Positions 54,866-64,000 are shown, counted from the first letter of the stretch. The stretch is DNA of 64,000 nt from WM-3-3 sp041660045 (GCA_041660045.1 JBAZXA010000011.1:59065-123064); one strand, 5' to 3'. A program made the numbers and translations. Notes: generated by a model from the letters alone, not told the origin.

Positions 54866-56131
54866 ATGGATAAGCTTATTATTACTGGCGGCACCCAACT
54901 TTCAGGCGAACTACGCATTTCTGGCGCAAAAAACGCCGCTTTACCTATACTGGCAGCAACACTGTTATCTGAAAAACCAGTCAGTATCGGTAACATTCCC
55001 CATTTACACGATATAACAACAACCATGGAATTATTGGGGCGTATGGGCACCCAGTTGTTAGTCGATGAAAGAATGAATATCGAAGTGGATACCAGCGCAA
55101 TTACCAGCTACGAAGCGCCTTATGAATTGGTTAAGACCATGCGCGCCTCTATTTTGGTTTTGGGGCCATTATTAACCCGCTTTGGTGAAGCACATGTGTC
55201 CTTGCCCGGCGGTTGCGCCATTGGTACCCGCCCGGTTGACATCCATTTAAACGGCTTAATCAAAATGGGCGCGGATATTACCGTTGAAGCCGGTTACATC
55301 CACGCCCATGCCAAACGGCTTAAAGGTTGCCGCTTAGTGCTGGAGCAAATCACAGTCACCGGTACGGAAAACCTGTTGATGGCAGCAACCCTAGCCGAAG
55401 GCACTACCATCATAGAAAATGCCGCCAAAGAACCTGAAGTCACTGACTTAGCCCATTTCCTTAACAAAATGGGCGCCAATATTACAGGTATCGGCACTGA
55501 TGTGCTGGTGATTGAAGGCGTAGAGCAGCTAGGTGTCGATAATTTACACTACGATATCCTGCCTGACCGGATAGAAACCGGCACCTACTTGGTCGCTGCC
55601 GCTATCACGGGTGGTAAAGTCAAATTAAAAAACACCTGCCCAGATTTACTGGATGCGGTTTTAGCCAAGCTGGTTGAGGCGGGTGCTGAAATTTGTACTG
55701 GACAAGATTGGATTAGCCTAGATATGCACGGCAATAAGCCAAAATCGGTTTCCGTGCGTACCGCCCCTTATCCAGCCTTCCCCACCGATATGCAAGCCCA
55801 GTTCACGGCACTTAATACGATTGCCGAAGGTGTCGGTGTTATCACTGAAACGGTATTTGAAAATCGCTTTATGCATGTCCAAGAGATGCAACGCATGGGC
55901 GCTGATATTCGCTTGGAATCCAATACCGCTATTTGCTCTGGCGTTAAGCGCTTAACCGCAGCCCCGGTTATGGCCACCGATTTACGGGCTTCGGCCAGTT
56001 TAGTGATCGCCGCCTTAGTTGCCGAAGGCAGCACCTTGGTAGACCGCATTTACCATATAGACCGCGGTTATGACCATATTGAAGAAAAGCTGTCACAACT
56101 GGGTGCTATTATACGACGCGTTGCCAAATAG
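54866..56131 (+). CDS. murA: UDP-N-acetylglucosamine 1-carboxyvinyltransferase MurA
   Basis: First enzyme of peptidoglycan precursor synthesis (421 residues), transferring enolpyruvate from PEP. The catalytic cysteine, target of fosfomycin, is present as Cys117 in LPGGCAIGTRPVD. Other motifs are SGAKNAALP at the N-terminus and RTAPYPAFPTDMQAQ. It sits at the end of the mla genes, as in E. coli. Confidence 0.97.
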   Translation: MDKLIITGGTQLSGELRISGAKNAALPILAATLLSEKPVSIGNIPHLHDITTTMELLGRMGTQLLVDERMNIEVDTSAITSYEAPYELVKTMRASILVLGPLLTRFGEAHVSLPGGCAIGTRPVDIHLNGLIKMGADITVEAGYIHAHAKRLKGCRLVLEQITVTGTENLLMAATLAEGTTIIENAAKEPEVTDLAHFLNKMGANITGIGTDVLVIEGVEQLGVDNLHYDILPDRIETGTYLVAAAITGGKVKLKNTCPDLLDAVLAKLVEAGAEICTGQDWISLDMHGNKPKSVSVRTAPYPAFPTDMQAQFTALNTIAEGVGVITETVFENRFMHVQEMQRMGADIRLESNTAICSGVKRLTAAPVMATDLRASASLVIAALVAEGSTLVDRIYHIDRGYDHIEEKLSQLGAIIRRVAK

Positions 56132-56140
56132 GAAATCCAC

Positions 56141-56767
56141 ATGCTCACCATTGCCGTCTCAAAAGGCCGAATTTACGACGAAGCTTTGCCATTGCTGGCA
56201 CAAGCCGGTATTACACCTATTGATGACCCAAATACCTGCCGTAAATTAATCTTACAAACATCCCGCCCCGACATTCAATTAGTTATTATTCGGGCGACCG
56301 ACGTCCCCACTTTTGTCGAGTATGGCGCCGCTGATATTGGTATTGCAGGTAAAGATGTTTTAGTTGAACATGGTGCCGATAACTTATATGAACCTTTAGA
56401 CTTAAAAATTGCCTGCTGCAAGCTCATGACAGCTACCCACAAAAATGCAGGAAAAGTCACTGGCCGCGTACGTGTCGCCACCAAATACGTTAAGACTGCG
56501 CAACGTTATTACGCCAGCTTAGGTATACAGGCAGAAATCATCAAACTCTATGGCTCTATGGAATTGGCACCATTAGTCGGTTTAGCAGACTGTATAGTTG
56601 ACCTGGTTGATACCGGTAATACCCTAAAAGCCAATGGCTTAGAACCCCGCGAGCTGATTATGGAAATCAGCTCCAGATTGGTGGTTAATAAAGCAGCCAT
56701 GAAAATGAAGCACGAAGCTGTCCGCTCATTACTCGCCCAATTTGAACAAACTCTAGCAGCAAGGTAA
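56141..56767 (+). CDS. hisG: ATP phosphoribosyltransferase, short form
   Basis: First step of histidine synthesis. The protein is 208 residues, the short HisG type lacking the C-terminal allosteric domain (E. coli has about 299). Motifs: LTIAVSKGRIYDEALPLL, ADIGIAGKDVL, and the PRPP loop LADCIVDLVDTGNTLKANGL. Short HisG normally needs the regulatory subunit HisZ, which is not in the window. It starts the hisG-hisD-hisC run. Confidence 0.95.
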   Translation: MLTIAVSKGRIYDEALPLLAQAGITPIDDPNTCRKLILQTSRPDIQLVIIRATDVPTFVEYGAADIGIAGKDVLVEHGADNLYEPLDLKIACCKLMTATHKNAGKVTGRVRVATKYVKTAQRYYASLGIQAEIIKLYGSMELAPLVGLADCIVDLVDTGNTLKANGLEPRELIMEISSRLVVNKAAMKMKHEAVRSLLAQFEQTLAAR

Positions 56768-56770
56768 GCC

Positions 56771-58081
56771 ATGTCTGAGATAAATATTGCCCAATTTGAC
56801 GCCAACAGCCCTGACTTTAGCCAACAACTCAAACACTTATTGGCTTGGAACGAAACTGATGATCTTGACATCCACCAGCGCGTACTGGCTATTATTGCTG
56901 ATGTCCGCAAAAACGGTGACCAAGCTGTCGTGGAATATACCCGACGCTTTGACCATAGCCAGGTCCAACAGGCAACGGAGTTGGAAATCCCTCAGCACAA
57001 ACTACAAACGGCTTGGGAAAACCTACCCAAAAACCAAGCCTTAGCGCTAACCACAGCTGCCGAGAGAATTAAGGCCTATGCCGAACAACAAAAATTGCAA
57101 TCGTGGCAATATCACGAAGCCGATGGCACCTTACTAGGACAAAAAGTCACCCCATTAGATCGGGTTGGGCTCTATGTACCTGGCGGTAAGGCAGCTTATC
57201 CCTCATCCGTCTTAATGAATGCGATACCTGCCAAAGTAGCTGGCGTAGGCGAACTGATTATGGTGGTACCCACCCCACATGGTGAAACCAACCCCTTAGT
57301 TTTGGCCGCCGCCTTTCTGGCTGGCGTAGACCGGGCTTTTGCCATAGGCGGCGCACAGGCCATAGCCGCGCTGGCTTATGGTACAGAAACTATTCCTGCT
57401 GTCGCTAAAATTGTTGGCCCGGGTAATATTTACGTGGCTACCGCTAAAAAGTTGGTCTTTGGTCAAGTCGGTATAGATATGATTGCCGGGCCTTCTGAAA
57501 TTTTAATCATTTGTGATGGCAAAACCAATCCCGATTGGATCGCGATGGATTTATTTTCCCAAGCCGAACATGATGAAGATGCCCAGGCCATATTAATTAG
57601 CGATGACAGCCAATTTTTACAAGCCGTGTCTGACAGTATCAACCGCTTATTACCCAGCATGGAACGCGCAGATATTATTAAAGCATCACTTACTAAACGT
57701 GGCGCCTTAATCAAAGTTGATAACCTGTTACAAGCGGCTGACGTTGCCAACACCATTGCCCCGGAACATTTAGAACTTTCGGTAGAGGATCCAACTGAGC
57801 TATGCCAACACATACGCCATGCCGGTGCCATATTTATGGGGCGCTATACCGCAGAAGCCTTGGGTGATTATTGCGCAGGCCCTAACCACGTCCTGCCCAC
57901 CTCCAGCACAGCGCGTTTTTCGTCGCCGCTAGGGGTTTATGACTTTCAAAAACGTTCTAGCTTGATCAATTGTTCCGCTCAAGGCGCTGACAGCTTAGGT
58001 AAAGTTGCCTCGGTTTTAGCCCGCGGCGAAAGCCTGACAGCACATGCAAGGTCTGCAGAGTTTCGAATTCAAGCAAACTAA
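56771..58081 (+). CDS. hisD: Histidinol dehydrogenase
   Basis: Zn- and NAD-dependent enzyme catalysing the last two steps of histidine synthesis; 436 residues. Motifs: GLYVPGGKAAYPSSVLMNAIPAKVAGV, IAGPSEILIICD, DLFSQAEHDEDAQ with the catalytic Glu and His, and GDYCAGPNHVLPT. It starts 3 bases after the hisG stop. Confidence 0.97.
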   Translation: MSEINIAQFDANSPDFSQQLKHLLAWNETDDLDIHQRVLAIIADVRKNGDQAVVEYTRRFDHSQVQQATELEIPQHKLQTAWENLPKNQALALTTAAERIKAYAEQQKLQSWQYHEADGTLLGQKVTPLDRVGLYVPGGKAAYPSSVLMNAIPAKVAGVGELIMVVPTPHGETNPLVLAAAFLAGVDRAFAIGGAQAIAALAYGTETIPAVAKIVGPGNIYVATAKKLVFGQVGIDMIAGPSEILIICDGKTNPDWIAMDLFSQAEHDEDAQAILISDDSQFLQAVSDSINRLLPSMERADIIKASLTKRGALIKVDNLLQAADVANTIAPEHLELSVEDPTELCQHIRHAGAIFMGRYTAEALGDYCAGPNHVLPTSSTARFSSPLGVYDFQKRSSLINCSAQGADSLGKVASVLARGESLTAHARSAEFRIQAN

Positions 58082-58148
58082 TATTGCGCACTAGCCATTT
58101 TGTAATACCGGCTAACTTTTTTATCGACACGCTTATGTCTGGAAACCG

Positions 58149-59234
58149 ATGCCTATCAATGCTTTTATTGCCCGTCTTTTCCGCCCAGAAGTATTGGCGC
58201 TATCCGTTTACAAAGTTGCAGATGCAACTGGGTTAATTAAATTAGATGCGATGGAAAACCCATACGGTTGGCCAGAAGAGCTTAAAATTCAGTGGTTGGA
58301 AAAACTAAAGCAGTGCGAACTTAACCGCTACCCCGATCCAGAAGCCAAAACGCTCAGCCATAGCATACGACAGCTTTATCATATTTCTGATGACTTAGGC
58401 CTGCTCTTAGGCAACGGTTCAGATGAAATTATCCAATTACTATTGATGGCAGTGCCTACCGGGGCAAACGTCATTTCGCCGGCACCTGGTTTTGTCATGT
58501 ATCAACAAATAAGCCAACTGCTAGGCCTAAACTATCTGGGTGTTCCGCTTAAAGCCGACAGCTTTGCTTTAGATTTACCTGCCATGCTCACCGCAATACA
58601 ACAACAGCAACCGGCTGTGGTATTTTTGGCCTACCCCAATAACCCAACGGGTAATTTATTTGACACTGCTGCGATCCACGAAATTATCCAAGCCAGCCCA
58701 GGTTTAGTGGTAATAGACGAGGCCTATGCACCATTCGCTAATGCCAGCTTAATCGACGCGCTTGGGCAATACCCCAATCTACTCATCATGCGTACGGTAT
58801 CAAAACTAGGCTTAGCGGGCTTGCGTCTAGGTTATTTAGTTGGCCACCCAGCCATTATTGAACAACTGAATAAAATTCGCCTGCCTTACAACATTAATAT
58901 ACTCACCCAGGTCAGTGTTGAATTTGCCCTATCCCATCACCCGGTATTTACTGCCCAAGCTGAAGCTATTTGCCAAGAACGCAGCCGTATTTTTGAGCAA
59001 CTCTCAAGCCTAGAAGGCATTACACCTTACCCTAGCGCGGCCAACTTTATCCTGTTTAAAACCCCTACAGGCCAAGCCAATCAGGTTTTTGCTTCCCTTA
59101 AAGAGCAAACCATATTAATAAAAAATTTAGCCGCCCATGGTGGACTATTAAGTGATTGTTTACGCGTTACTGTCGGAACGCCAGAACAAGATGAACACTT
59201 TATGACAGCCCTTAAAATTAGTCTAACCCAATAA
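58149..59234 (+). CDS. hisC: Histidinol-phosphate aminotransferase
   Basis: PLP-dependent aminotransferase of 361 residues. It has LDAMENPYGWPEEL, LLGNGSDEIIQLLL, AYPNNPTGNLF and the PLP lysine in RTVSKLGLAGLRLGYLVG. It lies 67 bases after hisD; later his genes are elsewhere. Confidence 0.95.
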   Translation: MPINAFIARLFRPEVLALSVYKVADATGLIKLDAMENPYGWPEELKIQWLEKLKQCELNRYPDPEAKTLSHSIRQLYHISDDLGLLLGNGSDEIIQLLLMAVPTGANVISPAPGFVMYQQISQLLGLNYLGVPLKADSFALDLPAMLTAIQQQQPAVVFLAYPNNPTGNLFDTAAIHEIIQASPGLVVIDEAYAPFANASLIDALGQYPNLLIMRTVSKLGLAGLRLGYLVGHPAIIEQLNKIRLPYNINILTQVSVEFALSHHPVFTAQAEAICQERSRIFEQLSSLEGITPYPSAANFILFKTPTGQANQVFASLKEQTILIKNLAAHGGLLSDCLRVTVGTPEQDEHFMTALKISLTQ

Positions 59235-59349
59235 ATTTAAAAGCAAAATGTATAAATGCTTCAAAACCTAAGGCGTCTAATGTACCATTGCGTCACTATA
59301 CTAAAAACAATGCGCAGCGACAGCGCGGACTAAATCGGGGAATTTGATC

Positions 59350-59949
59350 ATGTATGATGAAGAAGTTGACAAGTCGAAGCGCCAGTTTCTGACCTCGGCT
59401 TTAGCCGTGGTCGGCACTGTGGGCACTGGCTACTTAGCAGTCCCATTTCTGGCCCAAATGCAACCTAGTGTTAAAGCCATGGCGGCAGGCGCGCCTGTTG
59501 ATGTTGATATCAGCAAAATGGAAGCAGGCCAATTAATTCGGGCTGAGTGGCGCGGCAAACCGGTTTGGGTGTTAAATAGGACAACTGAAGTCCTAGAAAC
59601 TTTAAAATCCTTGGACGACCAATTGCGTGACCCACTATCCCATGATTCAGTGCAACCGGTATCCAGTAAAAACCCCACGCGCTCCATCAAACCAGAAGTT
59701 TTTGTAGCCGTCGGCCTTTGTACCCATTTAGGTTGCTCGCCGACCTTCCGTCCTGAAATTGCACCCCATGATCTGGGTGAGAAATGGAAAGGCGGCTTTT
59801 TTTGCCCCTGCCATGGCTCATGGTTTGACTTGGCTGGCCGCGTGTTTAACGGTGTGCCAGCGCCCACAAACCTTGAAATCCCACCTTACTATTACGTCAC
59901 CGATAGCCATATCATCATTGGGGAAACTGCATCGGAGGCCAAGGCATGA
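59350..59949 (+). CDS. petA: Ubiquinol-cytochrome c reductase Rieske iron-sulfur subunit
   Basis: Rieske protein of the bc1 complex, about 199 residues. The N-terminal transmembrane Tat-type anchor reads SKRQFLTSALAVVGTVGTGYLAVPF, with Lys-Arg rather than the usual Arg-Arg. The [2Fe-2S] ligands lie in CTHLGC and CPCHGSWFD. ATG 59350 is chosen; the upstream TTG is unlikely. It overlaps petB by 4 bases. Confidence 0.96.
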   Translation: MYDEEVDKSKRQFLTSALAVVGTVGTGYLAVPFLAQMQPSVKAMAAGAPVDVDISKMEAGQLIRAEWRGKPVWVLNRTTEVLETLKSLDDQLRDPLSHDSVQPVSSKNPTRSIKPEVFVAVGLCTHLGCSPTFRPEIAPHDLGEKWKGGFFCPCHGSWFDLAGRVFNGVPAPTNLEIPPYYYVTDSHIIIGETASEAKA

Positions 59950-61343
59950 AACCTTCCCGCTTAACCAATATAGGCAATTGGGTTTTAGACCGTTTTCCGC
60001 TTACCAACCTATGGAATGACCACATGGCGCACTACTATGCGCCTAAGAATTTTAACTTCTGGTATTTTTTTGGTTCCTTAGCCTTATTAGTTTTAGTCAA
60101 TCAATTTGTCACCGGCATATTGCTGACCATGAACTACAAACCTGATGCCACGCTAGCTTTCGATTCCGTCGAATATATCATGCGCGATGTCAATTGGGGT
60201 TGGTTAGTGCGTTATATGCATTCCACCGGCGCCTCAGCCTTTTTTATAGTGATCTACCTGCACATGTTTAGAGGCATGCTTTACGGCTCTTTCAAACAGC
60301 CGCGCGAGCTCATCTGGATTTTTGGCATGTTCCTGTTTGTCGCGTTAATGGCAGAAGCCTTTATGGGCTATTTATTGCCATGGGGACAAATGTCCTATTG
60401 GGGCGCGCAAGTTATCATATCCTTATTCAGCGCCATCCCCGTGGTAGGTGATGAATTAGCCTTATGGATTAGGGGCGATTATGTGGTATCCGATGCCACC
60501 CTAAACCGCTTTTTTGCCTTTCATGTGATTTCCGTTCCGCTGGTATTAGTACTCCTCGTTTTCCTGCATATAGTGGCCTTGCATGAAGTGGGCTCCAATA
60601 ACCCAGACGGTGTAGAAATCAAAAAAAATAAGGATGCCAACGGCATACCGTTAGATGGCATTCCTTTTCACCCCTATTACACTGTCAAAGATATCGTTGG
60701 CGTCGGCGTTTTCCTCTTATTTTTTGCGACAATCGTGTTTTACATGCCGGAAATGGGTGGTTATTTTCTAGAACACGCTAACTTTATCCCAGCCGACCCG
60801 ATGAAAACCCCGGAGCACATTGCCCCAGTTTGGTATTTCACACCTTTTTATGCCATCTTAAGGGCAATACCCGATAAGTTTGCTGGCGTAGTTGGTATGG
60901 GCGGCGCCATCGTCGTATTGTTCTTATTACCTTGGCTAGACCGTAGCGAAGTTAAATCTATCCGCTATCGTGGGGGTATCTTTAAAAAAGCCTTATTGCT
61001 ATTTGTCATCAGCTTTATAGCTTTAGGTTATTTAGGCACACAACCGGCCACACCGCTTGCAACCACATTTGCACGTATCTTTACCGCTATCTATTTTGGT
61101 TTTTTCTTATTGATGCCACTTTATACCCGCTGGGAAAAAACTAAACCGTTACCGGAACGTTTAACCATGCAACCTGGCATTGAAGAATGCATACCGGCTT
61201 TAAGGGCAACATATGATGAGATTACCTTGGTTGAACCCGTACAAACTGAAAATGGCACTGTCCTTAAAAGAAAGCTAAACCCTGACGGTTTAATAAAAGT
61301 ACTCAGCCGACTAGCCATCAATCTAAAAAAGAAATTTGATTAA
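59946..61343 (+). CDS. petB: Cytochrome b of the bc1 complex
   Basis: Membrane quinol-oxidising subunit, 465 residues, eight or more helices. Haem-ligand histidines are in MHSTGASAFF, LHMFRG, FAFHVISVPL and FLHIVALHE. The Qo motif reads PVWY, a variant of PEWY. The C-terminus extends beyond the last helix with a charged tail (TMQPGIEECIPALR...). It lies between petA and petC. Confidence 0.96.
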   Translation: MKPSRLTNIGNWVLDRFPLTNLWNDHMAHYYAPKNFNFWYFFGSLALLVLVNQFVTGILLTMNYKPDATLAFDSVEYIMRDVNWGWLVRYMHSTGASAFFIVIYLHMFRGMLYGSFKQPRELIWIFGMFLFVALMAEAFMGYLLPWGQMSYWGAQVIISLFSAIPVVGDELALWIRGDYVVSDATLNRFFAFHVISVPLVLVLLVFLHIVALHEVGSNNPDGVEIKKNKDANGIPLDGIPFHPYYTVKDIVGVGVFLLFFATIVFYMPEMGGYFLEHANFIPADPMKTPEHIAPVWYFTPFYAILRAIPDKFAGVVGMGGAIVVLFLLPWLDRSEVKSIRYRGGIFKKALLLFVISFIALGYLGTQPATPLATTFARIFTAIYFGFFLLMPLYTRWEKTKPLPERLTMQPGIEECIPALRATYDEITLVEPVQTENGTVLKRKLNPDGLIKVLSRLAINLKKKFD

Positions 61344-61344
61344 T

Positions 61345-62064
61345 ATGAAAAATTTAATCTTGCTTTTCCTGCTATCTTTTACAGTAGTAAGCCATGCTTC
61401 TGAGTCCGTGGAGCTTAGCTCCCCCGATATTGACATTAGCGACCATAAATCACTAGAGCGGGGGGCAAAAAATTATGTCACCTATTGCCTAGGCTGCCAT
61501 TCTATCCAACATATCCGCTATTTACGGATCGCGCTAGACTTGGATATCGATGAGAAAAAAATGCTGCATGAAATCGCACCAGAAGGCGCAGGCATTTATG
61601 ACAAGCTACAAACGGCTATGAATGCGCATGACGCGCGTAAATGGTTTGGCGTACAACCGCCTGATCTATCCCTAATTGCCCGCTCACGTGGGGCTGATTG
61701 GCTATACAGCTACTTAAAAGGCTTTTATAGCGACAGCAGTAAGCCACTAGGCGTTAACAACAGCATTTTTCCTGACGTTGGCATGCCTAACGTGCTTTGG
61801 CAATTACAGGGTGAGCAACAAGCTGTGTATAAAACAGAAGACGGCAAAAAAGTATTGGCTAAGCTAGTCATTGCTGAAAAAGGTGTCCAATCAGAAAAAG
61901 AGTTTGACCAAACCGTTAACGACCTCGTGAACTTTTTAGTTTATGTGGGTGAACCAGTGCAACTGGAACGCCAAAAAATGGGCAAATTTGTCATCTTTTT
62001 CATTCTAATGTTTTTGGTTGTCGCTTATTTATTGAAAAAGGAATATTGGAAGGATGTCCATTAG
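61345..62064 (+). CDS. petC: Cytochrome c1 of the bc1 complex
   Basis: Haem c protein of 239 residues with a signal peptide (MKNLILLFLLSFTVVSHA), haem-binding CLGCH, probable Met ligand in FPDVGMPNVLWQ and one C-terminal anchor helix (FVIFFILMFLVVAYLL). ATG 61345 lies one base after the petB stop. It passes electrons to soluble cytochrome c. Confidence 0.95.
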   Translation: MKNLILLFLLSFTVVSHASESVELSSPDIDISDHKSLERGAKNYVTYCLGCHSIQHIRYLRIALDLDIDEKKMLHEIAPEGAGIYDKLQTAMNAHDARKWFGVQPPDLSLIARSRGADWLYSYLKGFYSDSSKPLGVNNSIFPDVGMPNVLWQLQGEQQAVYKTEDGKKVLAKLVIAEKGVQSEKEFDQTVNDLVNFLVYVGEPVQLERQKMGKFVIFFILMFLVVAYLLKKEYWKDVH

Positions 62065-62195
62065 TCTATAAGCGGGCATTATATAAACAGTGGCAATGCA
62101 ACTAGCTTTCCAAATTAGAATCAGCAGGGCAAATCTGCAGAGCCATCCATGTTATAATGGCAACCTTTCATTTTTTGTGCCGGAGGTTGCTGATT

Positions 62196-62831
62196 GTGGC
62201 GAATATTAGTACTCGAAGATCGGTAATGACGCTGTTTTCTTCGCCAAATTGTGCCATGAGCCACAGCGTTCGTTTGGTCATCCATGAAAAAGGCATAGTT
62301 GCCGATATAGAGTTTTATGACCCTTTAGAACCGCCTGAAGATTTGTTGGAATTAAACCCACGTGGCACCTCACCTACCTTAGTAGAGCGGGACTTGATAC
62401 TGTATGATTCCCGCATCATCATGGAATACTTGGATGAGCGCTTCCCTCACCCACCCTTGCATCAAATGGATCCGGTTTCTAGAGCCAATACACGCATGAT
62501 CATTAAGCGTATCGATCAAGATTGGTACCAACTGTTAGATGAAACCTTGTACTCCGGTGAAAAGAAATCTGCCCGGGCAAAAAAAATGTTACGCGAAAGC
62601 ATCTTGTCTTCAGAGCCTGTTTTTGCTTTGAAGCCTTATTTTATGAATGACGATTTTTCCCTGATAGACTGCGCCTTAGCCCCATTATTATGGCGCTTAC
62701 CCAGCATAGGCATTGATATTTCCACGCCCAGCGGTACAATTAACAATTATGCCCAGCGCCTATTCAAAAGACCATCTTTCAAGCGTAGCCTGAGCGACAT
62801 TGAAAAAGATATGGCTGAGATTCCAAAATGA
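62196..62831 (+). CDS. sspA: Stringent starvation protein A
   Basis: GST-fold RNA-polymerase-associated protein, 211 residues. Motifs: RRSVMTLFSSPNCAMSHSVRLVIHEKGI, LNPRGTSPTLVERDLILYDSRIIMEYLDERFPHPPL, and PLLWRLPSIGI. GTG 62196 is chosen as it matches the E. coli start (MAVAANKRSVMTLFS) and has GGAGG 9 bases upstream; an upstream ATG would add an unconserved part. It overlaps sspB by 4 bases. Confidence 0.94.
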   Translation: MANISTRRSVMTLFSSPNCAMSHSVRLVIHEKGIVADIEFYDPLEPPEDLLELNPRGTSPTLVERDLILYDSRIIMEYLDERFPHPPLHQMDPVSRANTRMIIKRIDQDWYQLLDETLYSGEKKSARAKKMLRESILSSEPVFALKPYFMNDDFSLIDCALAPLLWRLPSIGIDISTPSGTINNYAQRLFKRPSFKRSLSDIEKDMAEIPK

Positions 62832-63208
62832 CCCCCCTTAAACCTTATCTGATCCGTTCAATTTATGAATGGATCATCGACAACGATTTAACCCCCCACC
62901 TATTGGTTAATGCTGAGGAAGGCGATGCCGTATTGCCTAAAGAATTTATTGAAGATGGTAAAATAGTCCTAAATATCAGGCCACAAGCCATACAAGGTTT
63001 ATCCTTGGGCAATGATGAAATTGAATTCAATGCCCGCTTCGGCGGCAGGCCTATGCACATCGTAACCCCCGTTAATTCAGTAATGGCGATCTACGCCAAA
63101 GAAAACGGCAAAGGCATGATTTTCGACCAAGAAGACCACGATGGCGACGAACCCCCACCAACAGAAAAAAAGCTACCCTCAAAACCAAATTTGAGAATAG
63201 TGAAGTAA
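62828..63208 (+). CDS. sspB: Stringent starvation protein B (ClpXP adaptor)
   Basis: Adaptor of 126 residues that delivers ssrA-tagged proteins to ClpXP. The dimer domain (KPYLIRSIYEWIIDNDLTPHLLV, ARFGGRPMHIVTPVNSVMAIYAKENG) is followed by an acidic, flexible linker and a basic ClpX-binding end (PNLRIVK). It is translationally coupled to sspA. Confidence 0.95.
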   Translation: MTPLKPYLIRSIYEWIIDNDLTPHLLVNAEEGDAVLPKEFIEDGKIVLNIRPQAIQGLSLGNDEIEFNARFGGRPMHIVTPVNSVMAIYAKENGKGMIFDQEDHDGDEPPPTEKKLPSKPNLRIVK

Positions 63209-63489
63209 AGCGCTTAAGTTTAAAGGCTATACACGGTTAATCTGGCATGGCTTTGTTAGGTTGAAACAACATCCACTGCCGGAAGTAACATAATTCATAT
63301 TTCTATCGCTATTTAGAATTTCATATGCTTGCATACTTTTGGTCAAACAAAACTTGTTACTATCCCTACTTAATAGCTAGTAAAACCGGAAGTCTGCTGT
63401 AAAAAGATAAGTTACGAGTATTCGTTATAGTAAATTTACAAATCGCATTAATCGCAACCGAAGCTGTACTCGTTGTTTATTGAAGCCTA
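63209..63489. other. Intergenic region after sspB
   Basis: About 280 AT-rich bases between convergent genes. No gene or clear terminator was found. Confidence 0.35.
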
Positions 63490-63874
63490 CTATTCTTCTT
63501 TAATAACAAACTCATCATGTGCTTCTGCTTCAATTATGCGGGGTGATGTTCCATCCTTGTTAGCTTCGACGATCCATACCCCAACGAAGTTCGGCGTTTT
63601 AATAAATGCGCCGTGTAGTTCAAGAAGCGAGTATGTCTCGGCGATTACTCCTGGTAATTCAAGAGCAAAGTTTTGCAAGTCTTTATCCTCGCCCCAAGGA
63701 TTATCTCCATGCAGATATTTACCTAAACGATCATAGACATTTATAAATCGTCCCTCTTTAAGGTAGCCTGTTTTCTTACGCCCGAAATGATACGTACCAT
63801 CAGCCATTAGCTTTGCTGGCAGTAAAGGCACGGGGTAGAATTTCGGATTAATATTTGACAGATCCCTGAAGATA
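63490..63874 (-). pseudogene. Hypothetical protein gene, 5' end apparently removed by an IS66-like element
   Basis: A C-terminal fragment of at least 127 codons of an unrecognised protein (LSNINPKFYPVPLLPAKLMADGTYHFGRKKTGYLKEGRF ... SLLELHGAFIKTPNFVGVWIVEANKDG). The frame continues right to a TTG at 63930, but those last codons lie inside the IS66-like end (from 63875) and overlap its transposase, so they are not native. An internal ATG (MADGTYHFG) might still be used. No family was recognised. Confidence 0.5.
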
Positions 63875-64000
63875 GTAAGCGTACAACCCGACCGCGTTGA
63901 TTCAGAGCTTGTTATGTTTAACGGTTTCAAGAAATGCCGGATCTAGGGGCAGCAGTTCATCAATGCGGCTGTTGGGCCAGGTGGGCAGCTTTTCCAAGGT
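63875..64000 (-). mobile_element. End of an IS66-family insertion sequence
   Basis: The inferred outer end begins with GTAAGC at 63875-63880, matching the GTAAGCG start typical of IS66 terminal repeats. It is followed 21 bases later by the 3' end of a transposase gene. The rest of the element lies beyond the window. Confidence 0.65.
63902..64000 (-). CDS. IS66-type transposase, C-terminal end only
   Basis: The last 32 codons and stop of a transposase entering from the right edge. LPTWPNSRIDELLP matches the RIDELLPW-type ending of IS66 TnpC proteins. The remainder lies outside the window. Confidence 0.65.
   Translation of the reverse strand, partial: TLEKLPTWPNSRIDELLPLDPAFLETVKHNKL

Overview
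The window looks like chromosome of a gammaproteobacterium, most likely a methanotroph-type member of Methylococcales. Supporting this are a RegB/RegA redox pair, a pyrophosphate-dependent phosphofructokinase, PEP-CTERM and VPLPA-CTERM exported proteins, and gene orders conserved in Gammaproteobacteria (kdsD-kdsC-lptCAB-rpoN-hpf-rapZ divergent from mlaFED-mlaB-murA; suhB divergent from trmJ-iscR; petABC-sspAB). No methane or methanol oxidation gene lies in the window, so the assignment below class level is inference. Base composition is moderately AT-rich.

Layout: 1-1842 holds the RegB/RegA two-component system (regB cut by the left edge). 1843-3600 is decayed sequence with a broken Fic-family gene. 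3610-5919 is a two-gene unit for an exported cohesin-domain protein with a C-terminal sorting signal and a large exported dockerin-domain protein. 6650-8705 encodes an H-NOX haem sensor and its GGDEF-EAL partner. 9106-12721 contains an SGNH-hydrolase-like protein, mazG, a PfkB-type kinase, dgkA and gcvH. 12846-17012 is an RND efflux adaptor and pump, followed by umuDC on the other strand and a large membrane PAS-GGDEF-EAL protein. 22228-27548 contains a small YjfB-like protein with a sigma-28 type promoter, a short isc cluster (iscR, cysteine desulfurase, iscA), trmJ, suhB, rimI and a type 4 uracil-DNA glycosylase. 27694-33702 is branched-chain amino acid biosynthesis (ilvB-ilvH-ilvC, leuA) with pssA between. 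33925-38049 holds PPi-phosphofructokinase, a DUF2797 protein, inorganic pyrophosphatase and moaE/moaD/moaC. 38038-41110 holds an HDOD protein, a sigma-54 activator and a PEP-CTERM gene with a recognisable sigma-54 promoter. 41758-43745 is thiC with a TPP riboswitch. 43944-46039 is minCDE and a small winged-helix protein. 46100-52147 is the rapZ-hpf-rpoN-lptBAC-kdsC-kdsD block. 52402-63208 is the mla-murA-hisGDC-petABC-sspAB block. The right edge carries the end of an IS66-like element that appears to truncate a hypothetical gene.

Themes: envelope biogenesis (LPS export, KDO synthesis, phospholipid transport, peptidoglycan precursor, Min system) dominates the right half. Signalling by cyclic di-GMP and redox/NO sensing (RegBA, H-NOX/DGC, membrane DGC/PDE) dominates the left half. 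The best candidates for undescribed biology are the cohesin/dockerin pair with a CTERM anchor and the sigma-54 activator next to a sigma-54-promoted PEP-CTERM gene. No tRNA, rRNA or CRISPR array was seen.
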